From Sphingomonas flavalba (lineage in GTDB: Bacteria; Pseudomonadota; Alphaproteobacteria; Sphingomonadales; Sphingomonadaceae), in the NCBI RefSeq assembly GCF_004796535.1, contig NZ_SPHY01000012.1:18596-82595 (forward strand): a stretch of DNA of 64,000 bases, in the 5' to 3' direction. The notes under the pieces were generated by a model. The model saw nothing but the letters and a program-made list of their open reading frames with translations, had not been told where the DNA came from and did no database searches. Every line of letters starts with the position of its first letter. Position 1 is the stretch's first letter. This document shows, one piece after another, positions 38,147-47,413 of the stretch. The position numbers were made by a program, and so were the translations under genes.

Positions 38147-39097
38147 ATGTCCGGTGTTTCCCTGTCGTCCGTTCCGCCGCTTTCCCTTGCCGACGAGGCG
38201 CGCGATCCTGCCGGTTTCGCCCATGCGCTCGGCACCAGCTTCGAACGCTTCGGCTTCGCCGTCGTCGCGGACCATGGTATCGATCCCGCGCTGATCGAGC
38301 GTGCCTGGGCGGAAACCCGTGCCTTCTTCGCCCTGCCGGCCGGGCGAAAGGCCGCGTACCACCTGCCCGGCAAGGCCGGCGCGCGCGGCTACACCCCGTT
38401 CGGGATCGAGATCGCCAAGGATGCGAAGCAGCACGACCTGAAGGAATTCTGGCATGTCGGGCGCGAACTGCCCGCCGGCCACCGCTACCGCGACCATATG
38501 GCCGACAATCTGTGGCCGGCCGAACTGCCGGATTTCAAGCCGACCTTCCTCGCCCTGTTCGACGCGCTCGACCGGGTCGGGCTGCGTCTGCTCTCCGCCA
38601 TCGCCTGCCACCTCGGCCTCGCGCCCGACTGGTTCGTCGGCCCGACCGAAAACGGCAACAGCGTGCTGCGCCTGCTCCATTATCCGCCGGTCCCGGCCGA
38701 TGCCCCCGGCGTCCGCGCCGGCGCGCATGAGGACATCAACCTGATCACCCTGCTGCTCGGCGCGGAGGAGGCCGGCCTGCAACTGCTCGACCGCGACGGC
38801 CGCTGGCTGCCGGTCGCGCCGCCGGACGGGGCACTGGTCGTCAATGTCGGCGACATGCTGCAGCGGCTGACCAACCACGTCCTGCCGTCGACCACCCACC
38901 GGGTGGTCAACCCGCCACCGGAACGACGCAGGATCTCGCGGTATTCGATGCCCTATTTCCTGCATCTGGCGTCTGACTTTGAAATCCGCACGCTGCCCCA
39001 GTGCATCACCCCGCGAAACCCGGATCGCTATCCCGATCCGATCACCGCCGACCAGTATTTGACCCGGCGCCTGCGCGAGATCGGGCTGCTGAAATAA
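38147..39097 (+). CDS. Isopenicillin N synthase-like 2OG-Fe(II) oxygenase
   Basis: 316 residues. Non-heme iron oxygenase: an N-terminal DIOX_N region ([12 protein letters not shown]) and the 2OG-FeII_Oxy domain with the iron motif [12 protein letters not shown] (His and Asp), the second His in [10 protein letters not shown], and the co-substrate Arg in [13 protein letters not shown]. It resembles the broad bacterial IPNS-family dioxygenases seen next to purine or amino-acid genes; there is no beta-lactam cluster here. The substrate is unknown. Confidence 0.9.
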   Translation: MSGVSLSSVPPLSLADEARDPAGFAHALGTSFERFGFAVVADHGIDPALIERAWAETRAFFALPAGRKAAYHLPGKAGARGYTPFGIEIAKDAKQHDLKEFWHVGRELPAGHRYRDHMADNLWPAELPDFKPTFLALFDALDRVGLRLLSAIACHLGLAPDWFVGPTENGNSVLRLLHYPPVPADAPGVRAGAHEDINLITLLLGAEEAGLQLLDRDGRWLPVAPPDGALVVNVGDMLQRLTNHVLPSTTHRVVNPPPERRRISRYSMPYFLHLASDFEIRTLPQCITPRNPDRYPDPITADQYLTRRLREIGLLK

Positions 39098-39182
39098 GCA
39101 CCCGTTCGGGTGAAAGCCGTTCCTTTTCCGGCCGAGCCGGGGCAGGGAGGGGCGGCGTTTGGCTGCAATGACGAGGATGACG

Positions 39183-40475
39183 ATGGCGGAACCGCTTAGG
39201 ATCGCGCTGGCCGGGCTTGGCACCGTCGGGGGCGGGGTGATTCGCGTGCTCGACGAGAATCGCGATCTGATCGCGCGGCGGGCTGGCCGGCCGATCGAGG
39301 TCGTCGCGGTTTCCGCGCGCGACCGGTCGAAGGACCGCGGCGTCGACGTGTCGCGCTTCGCCTGGGTCGATGACACCGCCGCGCTCGCCGATCACGACGG
39401 CGTCGACACGGTGGTCGAGCTGGTCGGCGGGGCCGACGGCCCGGCGTTGACCCTTGCCCGCCGCAGCCTCGCCGCCGGCCGCTCCTTCGTCACCGCCAAC
39501 AAGGCGATGATCGCCCATCACGGCCTGGAACTGGCCGGCGCGGCGGAGGCGGGCGGCGTCGCGTTCAAATATGAGGCGGCGGTCGCCGGCGGCATCCCGG
39601 TCATCAAGGGGCTGCGCGAGGGCGCGGCGGCGAACCAGCTCAGCCGCATCTACGGGATCCTCAACGGCACCTGCAACTACATCCTGACGACGATGGAGCG
39701 CGAAGGCCGCGATTTCGCCGAGGTGCTCGCCGAGGCGCAGGCGCTCGGCTATGCGGAGGCCGATCCCAGCTTCGACATCGACGGGGTCGACGCGGCGCAC
39801 AAGCTGTCGATCCTGGCCAGCCTGGCATTCGGCTCGCGGCTGGCGTTCGGCGGCGTGGCGATCACCGGCATCCGCCACGTCATTGCCGCCGACATCGCAG
39901 AGGCGGCGGCGCTCGGCTACCGCATCCGGCTGGTCGGCATCGGCGAGGCGACGGAGCAGGGGCTGTTCCAGCGCATCCACCCCTATCTGGTGCCGGTCGA
40001 CCATCCGCTCGCCCATGTGTCCGGCTCGCTGAACGCGGTGGTGGCGGAAGGGAATTTCGTCGGCCGCCTGCTGTTCCAGGGGCGCGGCGCCGGCGACGGG
40101 CCGACCGCCAGCGCCGTCGTCGCCGACCTGATCGACATCGCGCGCGGCGAATACGGCCCCGCCTTCGCGATGCCGGTCGCGGCGCTGTCGGAACAGCCCG
40201 CTGCCGACGCCGGCGGCCGTGTCGGCAAGGCCTATCTGCGCTTCATCGTTCAGGATCGCCCTGGCGTGCTGGCCGAGATCGCGGCGGCGACCCGCGACGC
40301 CAATGTCTCGATCGAAAGCCTGATCCAGCGCGGCAAGCGGCCGGACGGCAGCGCGATCGTCGCCATCGTCACCCATGCCGGCCCGGAACGCGCGGTGGCG
40401 GAGGCGCTCGCCCGGCTGAGCGATTCGCCCAGCCTGACCGGCGCGCCGATGCTGATGCACATTCTGGAGGAATAG
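39183..40475 (+). CDS. hom: Homoserine dehydrogenase
   Basis: 430 residues from the ATG at 39183, which has a GAGG 6 bases upstream; ATG 39168 and 39177 are in-frame alternatives. NAD(P) binding by [11 protein letters not shown], substrate domain [30 protein letters not shown] and [19 protein letters not shown], and a C-terminal ACT domain (about 345-425) for feedback inhibition, probably by threonine. Reduces aspartate semialdehyde to homoserine. It is followed by a palindromic repeat and a convergent gene. Confidence 0.95.
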   Translation: MAEPLRIALAGLGTVGGGVIRVLDENRDLIARRAGRPIEVVAVSARDRSKDRGVDVSRFAWVDDTAALADHDGVDTVVELVGGADGPALTLARRSLAAGRSFVTANKAMIAHHGLELAGAAEAGGVAFKYEAAVAGGIPVIKGLREGAAANQLSRIYGILNGTCNYILTTMEREGRDFAEVLAEAQALGYAEADPSFDIDGVDAAHKLSILASLAFGSRLAFGGVAITGIRHVIAADIAEAAALGYRIRLVGIGEATEQGLFQRIHPYLVPVDHPLAHVSGSLNAVVAEGNFVGRLLFQGRGAGDGPTASAVVADLIDIARGEYGPAFAMPVAALSEQPAADAGGRVGKAYLRFIVQDRPGVLAEIAAATRDANVSIESLIQRGKRPDGSAIVAIVTHAGPERAVAEALARLSDSPSLTGAPMLMHILEE

Positions 40476-40509
40476 TCGGGGCGTGATCCAGCGTTGCTGA
40501 ATCTGGAAA

Positions 40510-40592
40510 CGGCACCGGCCCTCTCCCCCACCCGGCCTCCCATTTCAGGATACTGTCGTTGGGAGGCCGGGTGGGGGAGAGGGCCGGTGCCG
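40510..40592. repeat. Long palindromic repeat, copy 3
   Basis: Arms at 40510-40542 and 40560-40592 are 33-base reverse complements. The 17-base loop TTTCAGGATACTGTCGT is the exact reverse complement of the copy 2 loop, so this copy lies in the opposite orientation. The outer ends are degenerate. It fills the gap between hom (+) and the CitE-like gene (-), another convergent pair. Confidence 0.93.
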
Positions 40593-40599
40593 CGCGAAC

Positions 40600-41442
40600 C
40601 TACGCCGCGGTAACCCCGGCAAGCGCGCGCAGGCGCAGCGCCTCCTCCAGATGCAGGCGCTCGACCATCCGGCCGTCGACCCTGACCGCGCCCTTGTCGG
40701 CGTTTTCGGGCTGGTCGAAGGCGGCGATCACCGCGTCCGCCCAGGCCAGTTCTTCCGTCGACGGGCCGAACACCGCGTTGCACGGCGCGATCTGCGCGGG
40801 GTGGATCACCGTCTTGCCGTCGAAGCCGAAATCGCGACCCTGTTCGCATTCGGCCCGGAAGCGGTCGAGGTCGGTGAAATCGTTGCAGACCCCGTCGAGC
40901 ACCGCCGCGCCATGCGCGCGGGCGGCGGCGACCGCCGCTGTCAGCACCGGCAGGAACGGCGCGCGGCCGGGCAGCAGCCGCGCCCGCATCTCCAGCGCCA
41001 GATCGTTGGTGCCCATCACCAGCCCGCCAAGGCCGGTCACGCCGGCGATCGCGTGGAGCACCGGCAGGCAGGCGCAGGTCTCGACCATCGCCCAGAGCGG
41101 CGTCGCCGTGCCCATCAGCGAGCGGACGTCGGCCAGCGCGTGCGGCGAATCGACCTTGGGGACCAGAATGCCGTCCGGCTCTGCCGCGGCGATCGCGCGC
41201 AGGTCGGCGATACCCCATTCGGTGGTCAGCGCGTTGATCCGCACGATCAGTTCGCGCCGGCCGAAGCCGCCTTCGCGCACCGCCGCCGCGGCCGCCGCGC
41301 GCGCATCGGCCTTGGCTTCGGGCGCCACCGCATCCTCCAGGTCGAGGATGACCATGTCGGCATCCAGGGTCTGCGCCTTGGCGATCGCCCTGGCGTTGGA
41401 GGCGGGAAGATATAGGGCGCTGCGACGGGGGCGGGGGGGCAT
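40600..41442 (-). CDS. HpcH/HpaI aldolase / CitE-like CoA ester lyase
   Basis: 280 residues. TIM-barrel lyase of the citrate lyase beta/malyl-CoA lyase group: RSALYLPASNARAIAKA, DMVILDLEDAVAPEAK (acidic metal ligand region), VRINALTTEWG, VPKVDSP, METCACLPV, GLVMGTNDLALEM and DGKTVIHPAQI. It would cleave a 3-hydroxyacyl-CoA such as malyl- or citramalyl-CoA. No citrate lyase alpha/gamma subunits are near, so a stand-alone CoA lyase is more likely. Neighbours give no further clue. Confidence 0.9.
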   Translation of the reverse strand: MPPRPRRSALYLPASNARAIAKAQTLDADMVILDLEDAVAPEAKADARAAAAAAVREGGFGRRELIVRINALTTEWGIADLRAIAAAEPDGILVPKVDSPHALADVRSLMGTATPLWAMVETCACLPVLHAIAGVTGLGGLVMGTNDLALEMRARLLPGRAPFLPVLTAAVAAARAHGAAVLDGVCNDFTDLDRFRAECEQGRDFGFDGKTVIHPAQIAPCNAVFGPSTEELAWADAVIAAFDQPENADKGAVRVDGRMVERLHLEEALRLRALAGVTAA

Positions 41443-41473
41443 GAACCCCCGTCGCAGCTTTCCGGTCAGCAGG

Positions 41474-41866
41474 TCAAGCCAGCGCTGCGCGCAGGGGCGT
41501 GCGCGTGCGCAGGGGCATGTGTATCAACCAGGCGGCTTGCCGCCGGCTGTAGCCTGCTGCCAGAAATTCCTTGGTTTCGTCGCAGGTCGCGCCGCGCGGG
41601 CTGTGCCCGACGATCGACGCGAAGCGGCGCAGCGCCTCCAGCCGCCCGTCGGCCAGCGGTGACGCCAGCGCGATGCCGAACAGCCGGTTGAGCCACCGGC
41701 CGAGTCGCGATTCGCGGCGCAGTTCCCGGCGCACGTCGACCCGCGCGCCCAGGCCGATGACGCGATATTCGAGCGCGGTGAACAGCGGCGCGCTGTCGGC
41801 GTGGGCGGCGCCGTAAAGCGCCAGCGCCTCGACTTCGGGCCATGCCTGGAAATTGCGAAAGGCCAT
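41474..41866 (-). CDS. Hypothetical protein, divergent from TetR
   Basis: 130 residues, not recognised. Mostly helical and basic in the middle (RRELRRESRLGRWLNRLFG), without signal peptide, membrane segments or cysteine-rich motif apart from one Cys. The C-terminal part reads DETKEFLAAGYSRRQAAWLIH. Its start is 20 bases from the left arm of the 18-base palindrome at 41886-41932, so it is very probably controlled by the divergent TetR regulator. Codon usage looks like its neighbours. A PGAP-type small conserved sphingomonad family is possible. Confidence 0.7.
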   Translation of the reverse strand: MAFRNFQAWPEVEALALYGAAHADSAPLFTALEYRVIGLGARVDVRRELRRESRLGRWLNRLFGIALASPLADGRLEALRRFASIVGHSPRGATCDETKEFLAAGYSRRQAAWLIHMPLRTRTPLRAALA

Positions 41867-41885
41867 GACGAATCCCCGGATGGAA

Positions 41886-41932
41886 TGTAACTGAACGGTA
41901 CGTTCTTGATTGATACGTACCGTTCAGTTACA
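41886..41932. promoter_or_regulatory. Large palindromic operator in tetR/hypothetical intergenic region
   Basis: TGTAACTGAACGGTACGT (41886-41903) and its exact reverse complement (41915-41932) flank an 11-base spacer. Each arm contains a smaller near-palindrome, GAACG-GTA-CGTTC in the left arm. The size and symmetry fit two TetR-type operator half-site pairs, so regulator binding would cover both divergent promoters. Confidence 0.85.
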
Positions 41933-41934
41933 TA
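41906..41934 (+). promoter_or_regulatory. Candidate tetR promoter
   Basis: TTGATT (41906-41911), 17 bases, then TACATA (41929-41934). The right palindrome arm covers the spacer and part of the -10 box, which would give autorepression. Start codon ATG 41968 is 33 bases downstream of the -10. Confidence 0.5.
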
Positions 41935-41967
41935 GTCGTCAACCGGGGGAACGGAGATTTTTTGCGC

Positions 41968-42573
41968 ATGACCAACGACACGGTTGAGGCGGCTGAATCG
42001 GCCCCGCACAAGAAGGCGGCCGAACGGGTCTTCGAAGCGGCGCAGAGCCTGTTCTACGAAAAGGGCATCCGCGCGGTCGGCGTCGACGAGATCGTGTCCC
42101 GCGCCGGGGTCACCAAGCCGAGCCTCTACCGGGCCTTCGCGTCGAAGGATGCGCTGGTCGCGGCCTGCCTGCAGGCGGCCGGCGACAGCAACCGCGCCGC
42201 GGTCGAGCAGGCGATCCGCGCCGCCGGCACCGATCCGCGCGCCCAGCTTCTCGCCGTCGTTCGCTACAAGGCGGCGAAGATGGCCGACAGCGATTTCCGC
42301 GGCTGCCCGATGGCGAATATCGCCGCCGAATTCGCCGAGGCGGATCACCCCGGCCGCGTCGTCGCCGCCGCCTGCAAGGCGGAGATTCGCGGTCGTCTGG
42401 CCGAGGTGGCGGCCGCCATCCCGGTCGCTCGGCCGGAAGTGCTGGCCGACGGCCTGCTGATGCTGATCGAGGGCGCCTTCTCGCTTTATTGCGGCTGCGG
42501 CTGCAGCGAACTGCCGGCGATCCTCGAACGCAATGCTGAACTGCTGATCGACGCGCACCGCGCCGCCGCCTGA
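41968..42573 (+). CDS. TetR/AcrR family transcriptional regulator
   Basis: 201 residues from ATG 41968; a TTG at 41962 is an alternative with an ACGGAG closer to it. The N-terminal helix-turn-helix domain is AAERVFEAAQSLFYEKGIRAVGVDEIVSRAGVTKPSLYRAFASKDALV. The ligand domain contains FRGCPMANIAAEFAEADHP, and a cysteine cluster CGCGC near residue 180 is unusual. It probably binds the 18-base-armed palindrome just upstream and controls itself, the divergent small gene and the PrnB-family gene 49 bases downstream. Confidence 0.92.
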   Translation: MTNDTVEAAESAPHKKAAERVFEAAQSLFYEKGIRAVGVDEIVSRAGVTKPSLYRAFASKDALVAACLQAAGDSNRAAVEQAIRAAGTDPRAQLLAVVRYKAAKMADSDFRGCPMANIAAEFAEADHPGRVVAAACKAEIRGRLAEVAAAIPVARPEVLADGLLMLIEGAFSLYCGCGCSELPAILERNAELLIDAHRAAA

Positions 42574-42622
42574 TACGGATTGGCCATTGAGCGGCCGGTG
42601 CCGGTCGATATAGGCGGATGCC

Positions 42623-43801
42623 ATGAGCCGCCTTGCCGAAGCCTTCGATGGCTGGATTCGATCGACGTTCGTCGCCATCAACACCGAGCTTGAGGATCTG
42701 TATTTCGCCCGGCCCGACCCGTCGCAGGTCATCGGCGTCGGCGACGATCTGAAGGCGCGGCTGCGGGATGAAGGCCACGCCCACGTCGTCGCCCTGCTGG
42801 CGGAAGGGAATACCGGCGAGGGCTTCGACAGCGCGTTCAACGTGCTCGGCAATGTCGGCCTCTACATGGGCGCCCTGCGCCGGCACGAGCTGACCAACCC
42901 GGACCGGGAGGAAAAATCCCCGTTCGTCGAGGCGTCGTCGCTGGCCCTGCACGTCGGCGCGTCGGTCGGCATGGCGCCGCGTTTCGCCACCGCCCATCTC
43001 GCCACGCACAACCTGGCGGTCGACGGCATCCGCAAGAGCTTCACGTCGCTCGCCGACGAGTTCCTGTTCATCGACGAAAATACGCGCGGCATCCTGTGCA
43101 TCCAGCGCGCGGCGGACGCGCTCAGCCGGATCGTCCCGCTCGGCGTGTCCAGCCCGCTCGCCGAATCGCTGCTGCGCGACGCCGCTGCCGCGCTGGAGGA
43201 TCTGGTCGCGGTCAACGAACGGCTGTTCGCCCGGCTCGACGTCGGCCGGTTCTTCTATTGCGTCCGGCCGTACTACAAACCCTACCGGGTTGGCCGGCAG
43301 GTCTGGCGCGGCGCCAATGCCGGCGATTTCTCGGGGATCAACGAGGTCGACCTGCTGCTCGGCGTCTGCCGGGCCAACGACCCCTATTACGCGCAGTTGC
43401 TGATGGACAAGATGCTGTTCATGCTGCCGGGCGATCAGGCGCGGCTGCGCGACTGCATGATGCGGCGCAGCCTGCTCGACGAGCTGCTGGCGGCGATGGC
43501 GGAGCATCGCGACAGCGGCTGGTTCCGGGCGAATGCCGCGGCGTTCCTCGACGTGTGCGCCGTGTTTGCGCGCAGCGCCGTGCAGCATCACGACCAGCTC
43601 GTCGCCCGCTTCATCGACCAGCCCGCCGCCAGCTTGCCGGAGGAGCGGCTGGAAGGCATCACCGCCAGCGGCCCGCCGCTTGCCGTGCTGCTGCGTTCGC
43701 TGGAGGTGCTGCGCGACTATCGCTGCGCGGCGCCGCGGCAGGACCTGCCCACCCGCCATGCCGATTTTGCTGCACTGCGCCACGCGGTCGAGCGGGGCTG
43801 A
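42623..43801 (+). CDS. PrnB-family protein (DUF1864; indoleamine/tryptophan dioxygenase-like heme fold)
   Basis: 392 residues, mostly helical, no signal peptide. The segment FYCVRPYYKPYRVGRQVWRG followed by GANAGDFSGINEVDLLLGVC and PYYAQLLMDKMLFMLPGDQ resembles monodechloroaminopyrrolnitrin synthase PrnB, which rearranges 7-chlorotryptophan and has an IDO/TDO-like heme fold. H322/H323 (AVQHHDQLV) are candidates for the proximal heme ligand. No prnA, prnC or prnD is present, so it does not belong to a pyrrolnitrin pathway and its reaction is unknown. It follows tetR closely on the same strand. The family call is from memory of motifs and needs a profile search. Confidence 0.65.
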   Translation: MSRLAEAFDGWIRSTFVAINTELEDLYFARPDPSQVIGVGDDLKARLRDEGHAHVVALLAEGNTGEGFDSAFNVLGNVGLYMGALRRHELTNPDREEKSPFVEASSLALHVGASVGMAPRFATAHLATHNLAVDGIRKSFTSLADEFLFIDENTRGILCIQRAADALSRIVPLGVSSPLAESLLRDAAAALEDLVAVNERLFARLDVGRFFYCVRPYYKPYRVGRQVWRGANAGDFSGINEVDLLLGVCRANDPYYAQLLMDKMLFMLPGDQARLRDCMMRRSLLDELLAAMAEHRDSGWFRANAAAFLDVCAVFARSAVQHHDQLVARFIDQPAASLPEERLEGITASGPPLAVLLRSLEVLRDYRCAAPRQDLPTRHADFAALRHAVERG

Positions 43802-43869
43802 ACTCCGGCCATAGCGCCGGTTGAGTTCTTGGAAAAAGCCTGCCACTGGCCGCTGAAGCCGGCTATACT

Positions 43870-43874
43870 GGAGG
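43870..43874 (+). promoter_or_regulatory. Shine-Dalgarno fixing the GTG start of the CocE/NonD hydrolase
   Basis: GGAGG ends 8 bases before GTG 43883, after which a typical signal peptide is encoded. It favours this start over the in-frame ATG at 43829, which would add 18 residues with no export character. Confidence 0.7.
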
Positions 43875-43882
43875 AAACCGAC

Positions 43883-45793
43883 GTGCATTTTCGTGGAATG
43901 TTGCGGGCGACCGCTGCCCTGTCCCTGCTGTTCGCCGCCGCCGCTCCGGCCGTGGCCGCCCAGGCCGAGCCGGCCAACGACATTCCCGCCCGTTTCACGC
44001 CGCCGTCCGAGCGCAACGACTATGTCAAGCGTGTCGAGATGGTGCCGATGCGCGACGGGGTGAAGCTCTACACCGTCATCGTCATCCCCAAGGGCGCGAA
44101 GAACGCGCCGATCCTTTTGACCCGCACCCCCTACAACGCCGCCGGGCGCACCACCCGGATGGACAGCCCCAACATGCTGTCGATCCTGCCCGAAGGGGAC
44201 GAGGTGTTCGTCAAGGACGGCTATATCCGCGTGTTCCAGGACGTGCGCGGCAAATACGGGTCGGAAGGCGACTACAAGTTGACCCGTCCGGTCCGCGGCC
44301 CGCTGAACGAGACGGCGACCGATCATGTCACTGATGCGTGGGATACGGTCGACTGGCTGGTCAAGAACGTATCCGAATCGAACGGCCGGGTCGGCATGGT
44401 CGGCTCGTCCTACGAAGGGCTGACCGTGGTCATGGCGCTGCTCGATCCGCACCCCGCGCTGAAGGTCGCGGCGCCGGAAAGCCCGATGGTCGACGGCTGG
44501 ATGGGCGACGACTGGTTCCACCACGGCGCCTTCCGCCAGGTCAACATCGGCTGGATGCAGTCGCAGACCGGCTTCAAGGGCGCCGGCAAGGGCCCGGCAC
44601 TCGGCATCTACGACCAGTATGAAACCTTCCTGCGCTTCGGTTCGGCCGGCGATTGGGCGAAGGTTTCGGGTTTCGACCAACTGCCCGCATGGCGGCGCAT
44701 GGTCGAGCATCCGGCCTATGATGGCTACTGGCAGGGCCAGGCGCTCGACAAGCTGCTTGTCGCCAACCCGTCCAAGGTCCCGACGATGTGGGAACAGGGC
44801 CTGTGGGACCAGGAGGACATGTATGGCGCGATCGCCAGTTGGGAGGCGCTGACCAAGGCCGGGCACGGCGCCAACAACTTCCTGGTGATGGGGCCGTGGC
44901 GGCACAGCCAGGCCAATTACGACGGGTCCAGCCTTGGGCCGTTAAAGTGGGATGGCGACACCGCGCTGCAGTGGCGCCGGGACGTGCTGCTGCCCTTCTT
45001 CAATCATTATCTGAAGGACGGCCCAGCCTTCACCCCGCCGCGCGCCTTCCTCTACAACACCGGCGAGAACCGTTGGGATCGCTACAATACCTGGCCGCTT
45101 GCCTGCGAATCGGGCTGCCCGTCGCCGTTGAAGCCGCTCTACCTGCAGCCCGGCTTCGGCCTCGGTTTTGCGAAGCCGTCCGATACCGGCGCCGACAGCT
45201 ATGTGTCCGACCCGGCCAAGCCGGTGCCGTATCTGACCCGGCCGATCAGCTTCGGCCAGCGCGACCGCTGGCAGACCTGGCTGGTGTCCGACCAGCGCGC
45301 GGTCGACGGGCGGCCGGACGTGCTGACCTATACCAGTGAGGTGCTGACCAGTCCGGTGCGCCTGTCCGGCGTGCCCTATGCCGACATCTATGCCCGCACC
45401 ACCGGCACCGATGCCGACTGGGTGGTCAAGCTGATCGACGTCCACCCGGACGAGGTGGCTTCCAACCCGGCGATGGGCGGATACCAGTTGGCGATCAGCC
45501 AGGACATCTTCCGCGGCCGCTATCGCGACAGCTTCGAGAAGCCGACGCCGATCCCGGCGGGCAAGGTCCAGCGCTATCGCTTCCGCCTGCCGGTCACCAA
45601 CCATGTGTTCAAGCCCGGCCACCGGATCATGGTGCAGATCCAGTCGACGCAGTTCCCGCTCTACGACCGCAACCCGCAGACCTATGTGCAGAACATCTTC
45701 CTGGCGAAGCCGGAAGACTACAAGAAGGCGACGCATACGATCGAACGGTCGGGTGCCGCAGCCAGCGCGGTGTGGTTGCCGGTGGTCGAATAG
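43883..45793 (+). CDS. CocE/NonD family hydrolase (alpha-amino-acid ester hydrolase-like), exported
   Basis: 636 residues from the GTG at 43883. Signal peptide (about 1-28, ending APAVAAQA). An X-Pro dipeptidyl-peptidase S15-type alpha/beta hydrolase: the nucleophile elbow is GMVGSSYEG, the oxyanion Tyr region is TRTPYNAAG, and the His is in GPWRHSQANYDGSSLG. The C-terminal jelly-roll domain spans about 400-630. The layout matches alpha-amino-acid ester hydrolases, which act on amino-acid esters and beta-lactam side chains. The natural substrate is not evident. Confidence 0.9.
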   Translation: MHFRGMLRATAALSLLFAAAAPAVAAQAEPANDIPARFTPPSERNDYVKRVEMVPMRDGVKLYTVIVIPKGAKNAPILLTRTPYNAAGRTTRMDSPNMLSILPEGDEVFVKDGYIRVFQDVRGKYGSEGDYKLTRPVRGPLNETATDHVTDAWDTVDWLVKNVSESNGRVGMVGSSYEGLTVVMALLDPHPALKVAAPESPMVDGWMGDDWFHHGAFRQVNIGWMQSQTGFKGAGKGPALGIYDQYETFLRFGSAGDWAKVSGFDQLPAWRRMVEHPAYDGYWQGQALDKLLVANPSKVPTMWEQGLWDQEDMYGAIASWEALTKAGHGANNFLVMGPWRHSQANYDGSSLGPLKWDGDTALQWRRDVLLPFFNHYLKDGPAFTPPRAFLYNTGENRWDRYNTWPLACESGCPSPLKPLYLQPGFGLGFAKPSDTGADSYVSDPAKPVPYLTRPISFGQRDRWQTWLVSDQRAVDGRPDVLTYTSEVLTSPVRLSGVPYADIYARTTGTDADWVVKLIDVHPDEVASNPAMGGYQLAISQDIFRGRYRDSFEKPTPIPAGKVQRYRFRLPVTNHVFKPGHRIMVQIQSTQFPLYDRNPQTYVQNIFLAKPEDYKKATHTIERSGAAASAVWLPVVE

Positions 45794-45837
45794 GCGCGGC
45801 CATTCCCCCCGGGCCGATACGGTCCTAGATAGGCGTC

Positions 45838-47211
45838 ATGCCCCACAGCGTGTTCGACCTGTTCAAGATCGGCATCGGCCCCTCCAGTTCGCACACGATG
45901 GGGCCGATGACCGCCGCCGCCCGCTTCGTGGAGGGGCTGGGGCCGCTGCTGCCGGCGGTCGCGCGGGTCACCGCCGACCTGTACGGATCGCTGGCGCTGA
46001 CCGGCAAGGGCCACGCCACCGACCGGGCGGTGCTGCTCGGCCTGTCCGGCCGGCATCCCGGCAGCCTGGACCCGGATGAGGCGGAGCGGATCGTCGTGGC
46101 GATCCGGCAGACCGGGCGGCTGGATGTCGCCGGACTGCACCCGGTCAGCTTCGACGAGGCGGCCGACGTCCGCTTCAACCAGCGAGAGCGCCTGTCCTTC
46201 CATTCAAATGGCATGCGCTTCGCCGCGTTCGACGTCGCCGGCGCGATGCTGGCGGAATCCGTATCCTACTCGGTCGGCGGGGGCGCCGTGGTCGACGAGG
46301 CGGAGATCAAGACGAATGCGGCGCCGACGCTGTTATGGGACGTGCCCCATCCCTATCATTCGGGCGCGGAACTGCTCGCCCGCGCCGACGCCGCCGGACT
46401 GACCATCGCCGCGCTGGCGCTGGCCAACGAAACCGCTGCGCTGCCGGAAGCGGAGGTGCGCGCCCGGCTGGCGACGATCGCCGCGACGATGGCGGCCTGC
46501 ATCGACCGGGGCATCGGCAGCGGCGGCATCCTGCCCGGCGGGTTGAAGGTGCGGCGCCGCGCGCCGGAAATCCACGCCAAGCTGCTTGCCCGGCAGGAGC
46601 GCGCCCTGTCCGACCCGCTGGCCGTCGTCGACTGGGTCAACCTGTGGGCGCTGGCGGTCAACGAGGAGAACGCCGCCGGCGGCCGGGTGGTCACCGCGCC
46701 GACCAACGGCGCCGCCGGTATCGTCCCGGCGGTGCTGCGCTATTACGAACGCTTCGTCCCCGGCGCGGATGCGGACGGCACCGTCCGTTTCCTGCTGACC
46801 GCCGCGGCGATCGGTGCGCTGTTCAAGGAAAACGCCTCGATCTCCGGCGCCGAGGTCGGCTGTCAGGGTGAGGTCGGCGTCGCCTGCTCGATGGCGGCGG
46901 CAGGGCTGGCGGCGGTGCTCGGCGGCAACAACGCCCAGATCGAGAATGCCGCCGAAATCGGCATGGAGCACAATCTCGGCCTGACCTGCGATCCGGTCGG
47001 CGGGCTGGTGCAGGTGCCGTGCATCGAACGCAACGCCGTAGGCGCGATCAAGGCGATCGAGGCGGCACGGCTGGCGCTGCTCGGCGACGGCACCCACCGC
47101 GTCAGCCTCGATCAGGTGATCGAGACGATGCGCCGCACCGGCGCCGACATGAACGAACGCTACAAGGAAACCTCGCTCGGCGGGCTGGCGGTGAACGTCG
47201 TCGAATGCTGA
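45838..47211 (+). CDS. sdaA: L-serine ammonia-lyase (iron-sulfur type)
   Basis: 457 residues, single-chain form. Deaminates L-serine to pyruvate. N-terminal SDH_beta domain with [19 protein letters not shown], and alpha domain with [16 protein letters not shown] and [19 protein letters not shown], whose cysteines bind the [4Fe-4S] cluster. The C-terminal [20 protein letters not shown] is characteristic. The gene converges with a TonB receptor gene across a palindromic repeat. Confidence 0.95.
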   Translation: MPHSVFDLFKIGIGPSSSHTMGPMTAAARFVEGLGPLLPAVARVTADLYGSLALTGKGHATDRAVLLGLSGRHPGSLDPDEAERIVVAIRQTGRLDVAGLHPVSFDEAADVRFNQRERLSFHSNGMRFAAFDVAGAMLAESVSYSVGGGAVVDEAEIKTNAAPTLLWDVPHPYHSGAELLARADAAGLTIAALALANETAALPEAEVRARLATIAATMAACIDRGIGSGGILPGGLKVRRRAPEIHAKLLARQERALSDPLAVVDWVNLWALAVNEENAAGGRVVTAPTNGAAGIVPAVLRYYERFVPGADADGTVRFLLTAAAIGALFKENASISGAEVGCQGEVGVACSMAAAGLAAVLGGNNAQIENAAEIGMEHNLGLTCDPVGGLVQVPCIERNAVGAIKAIEAARLALLGDGTHRVSLDQVIETMRRTGADMNERYKETSLGGLAVNVVEC

Positions 47212-47216
47212 ACGCA

Positions 47217-47410
47217 AGGGGGTTAGAGTCTGTTCGTTTTAGGCGGCTCCAGCCCGCTCCCCCACCCGGCCCCCCAACGGCAGTATTATGTGGGAGGCCG
47301 GGTGGGGGGGCGGGCGGAAGCGCCCAAGGTTCCGGCGATGCGCAGCATCGTTGGAAAGGTGCTGGAGGGTGGAGCCGATTCCGCTTCAAGCGGACAGACT
47401 CTAACCCCCT
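47217..47410. repeat. Long palindromic repeat, copy 4 (with internal insertion)
   Basis: Exact 16-base terminal inverted repeats AGGGGGTTAGAGTCTG (47217-47232) and its complement (47395-47410) bracket the element. The inner CCCCCACCCGG arms and the loop ACGGCAGTATTATG match copy 1, but about 65 extra bases sit in the right half. It lies between sdaA (+) and the TonB receptor (-), a convergent pair. Confidence 0.9.
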
Positions 47411-47413
47411 CGC

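Noticed and set aside
37091..39376. N-terminal extension of the ABC ATPase to 761 residues
   Set aside because: The extra 447 residues are antisense to the 2OG oxygenase gene. ABC homology begins at the ATG at 38035.
43800..43830. Terminator after the PrnB-family gene
   Set aside because: A GAACTC...GAGTTC hairpin starts in the stop codon but has a bulged stem and no T-tract, so it is too weak to call.
42110..44905. A 931-residue minus-strand open frame across tetR, the PrnB-family gene and the CocE gene
   Set aside because: Shadow of three genes with clear motifs and Shine-Dalgarno signals on the plus strand.
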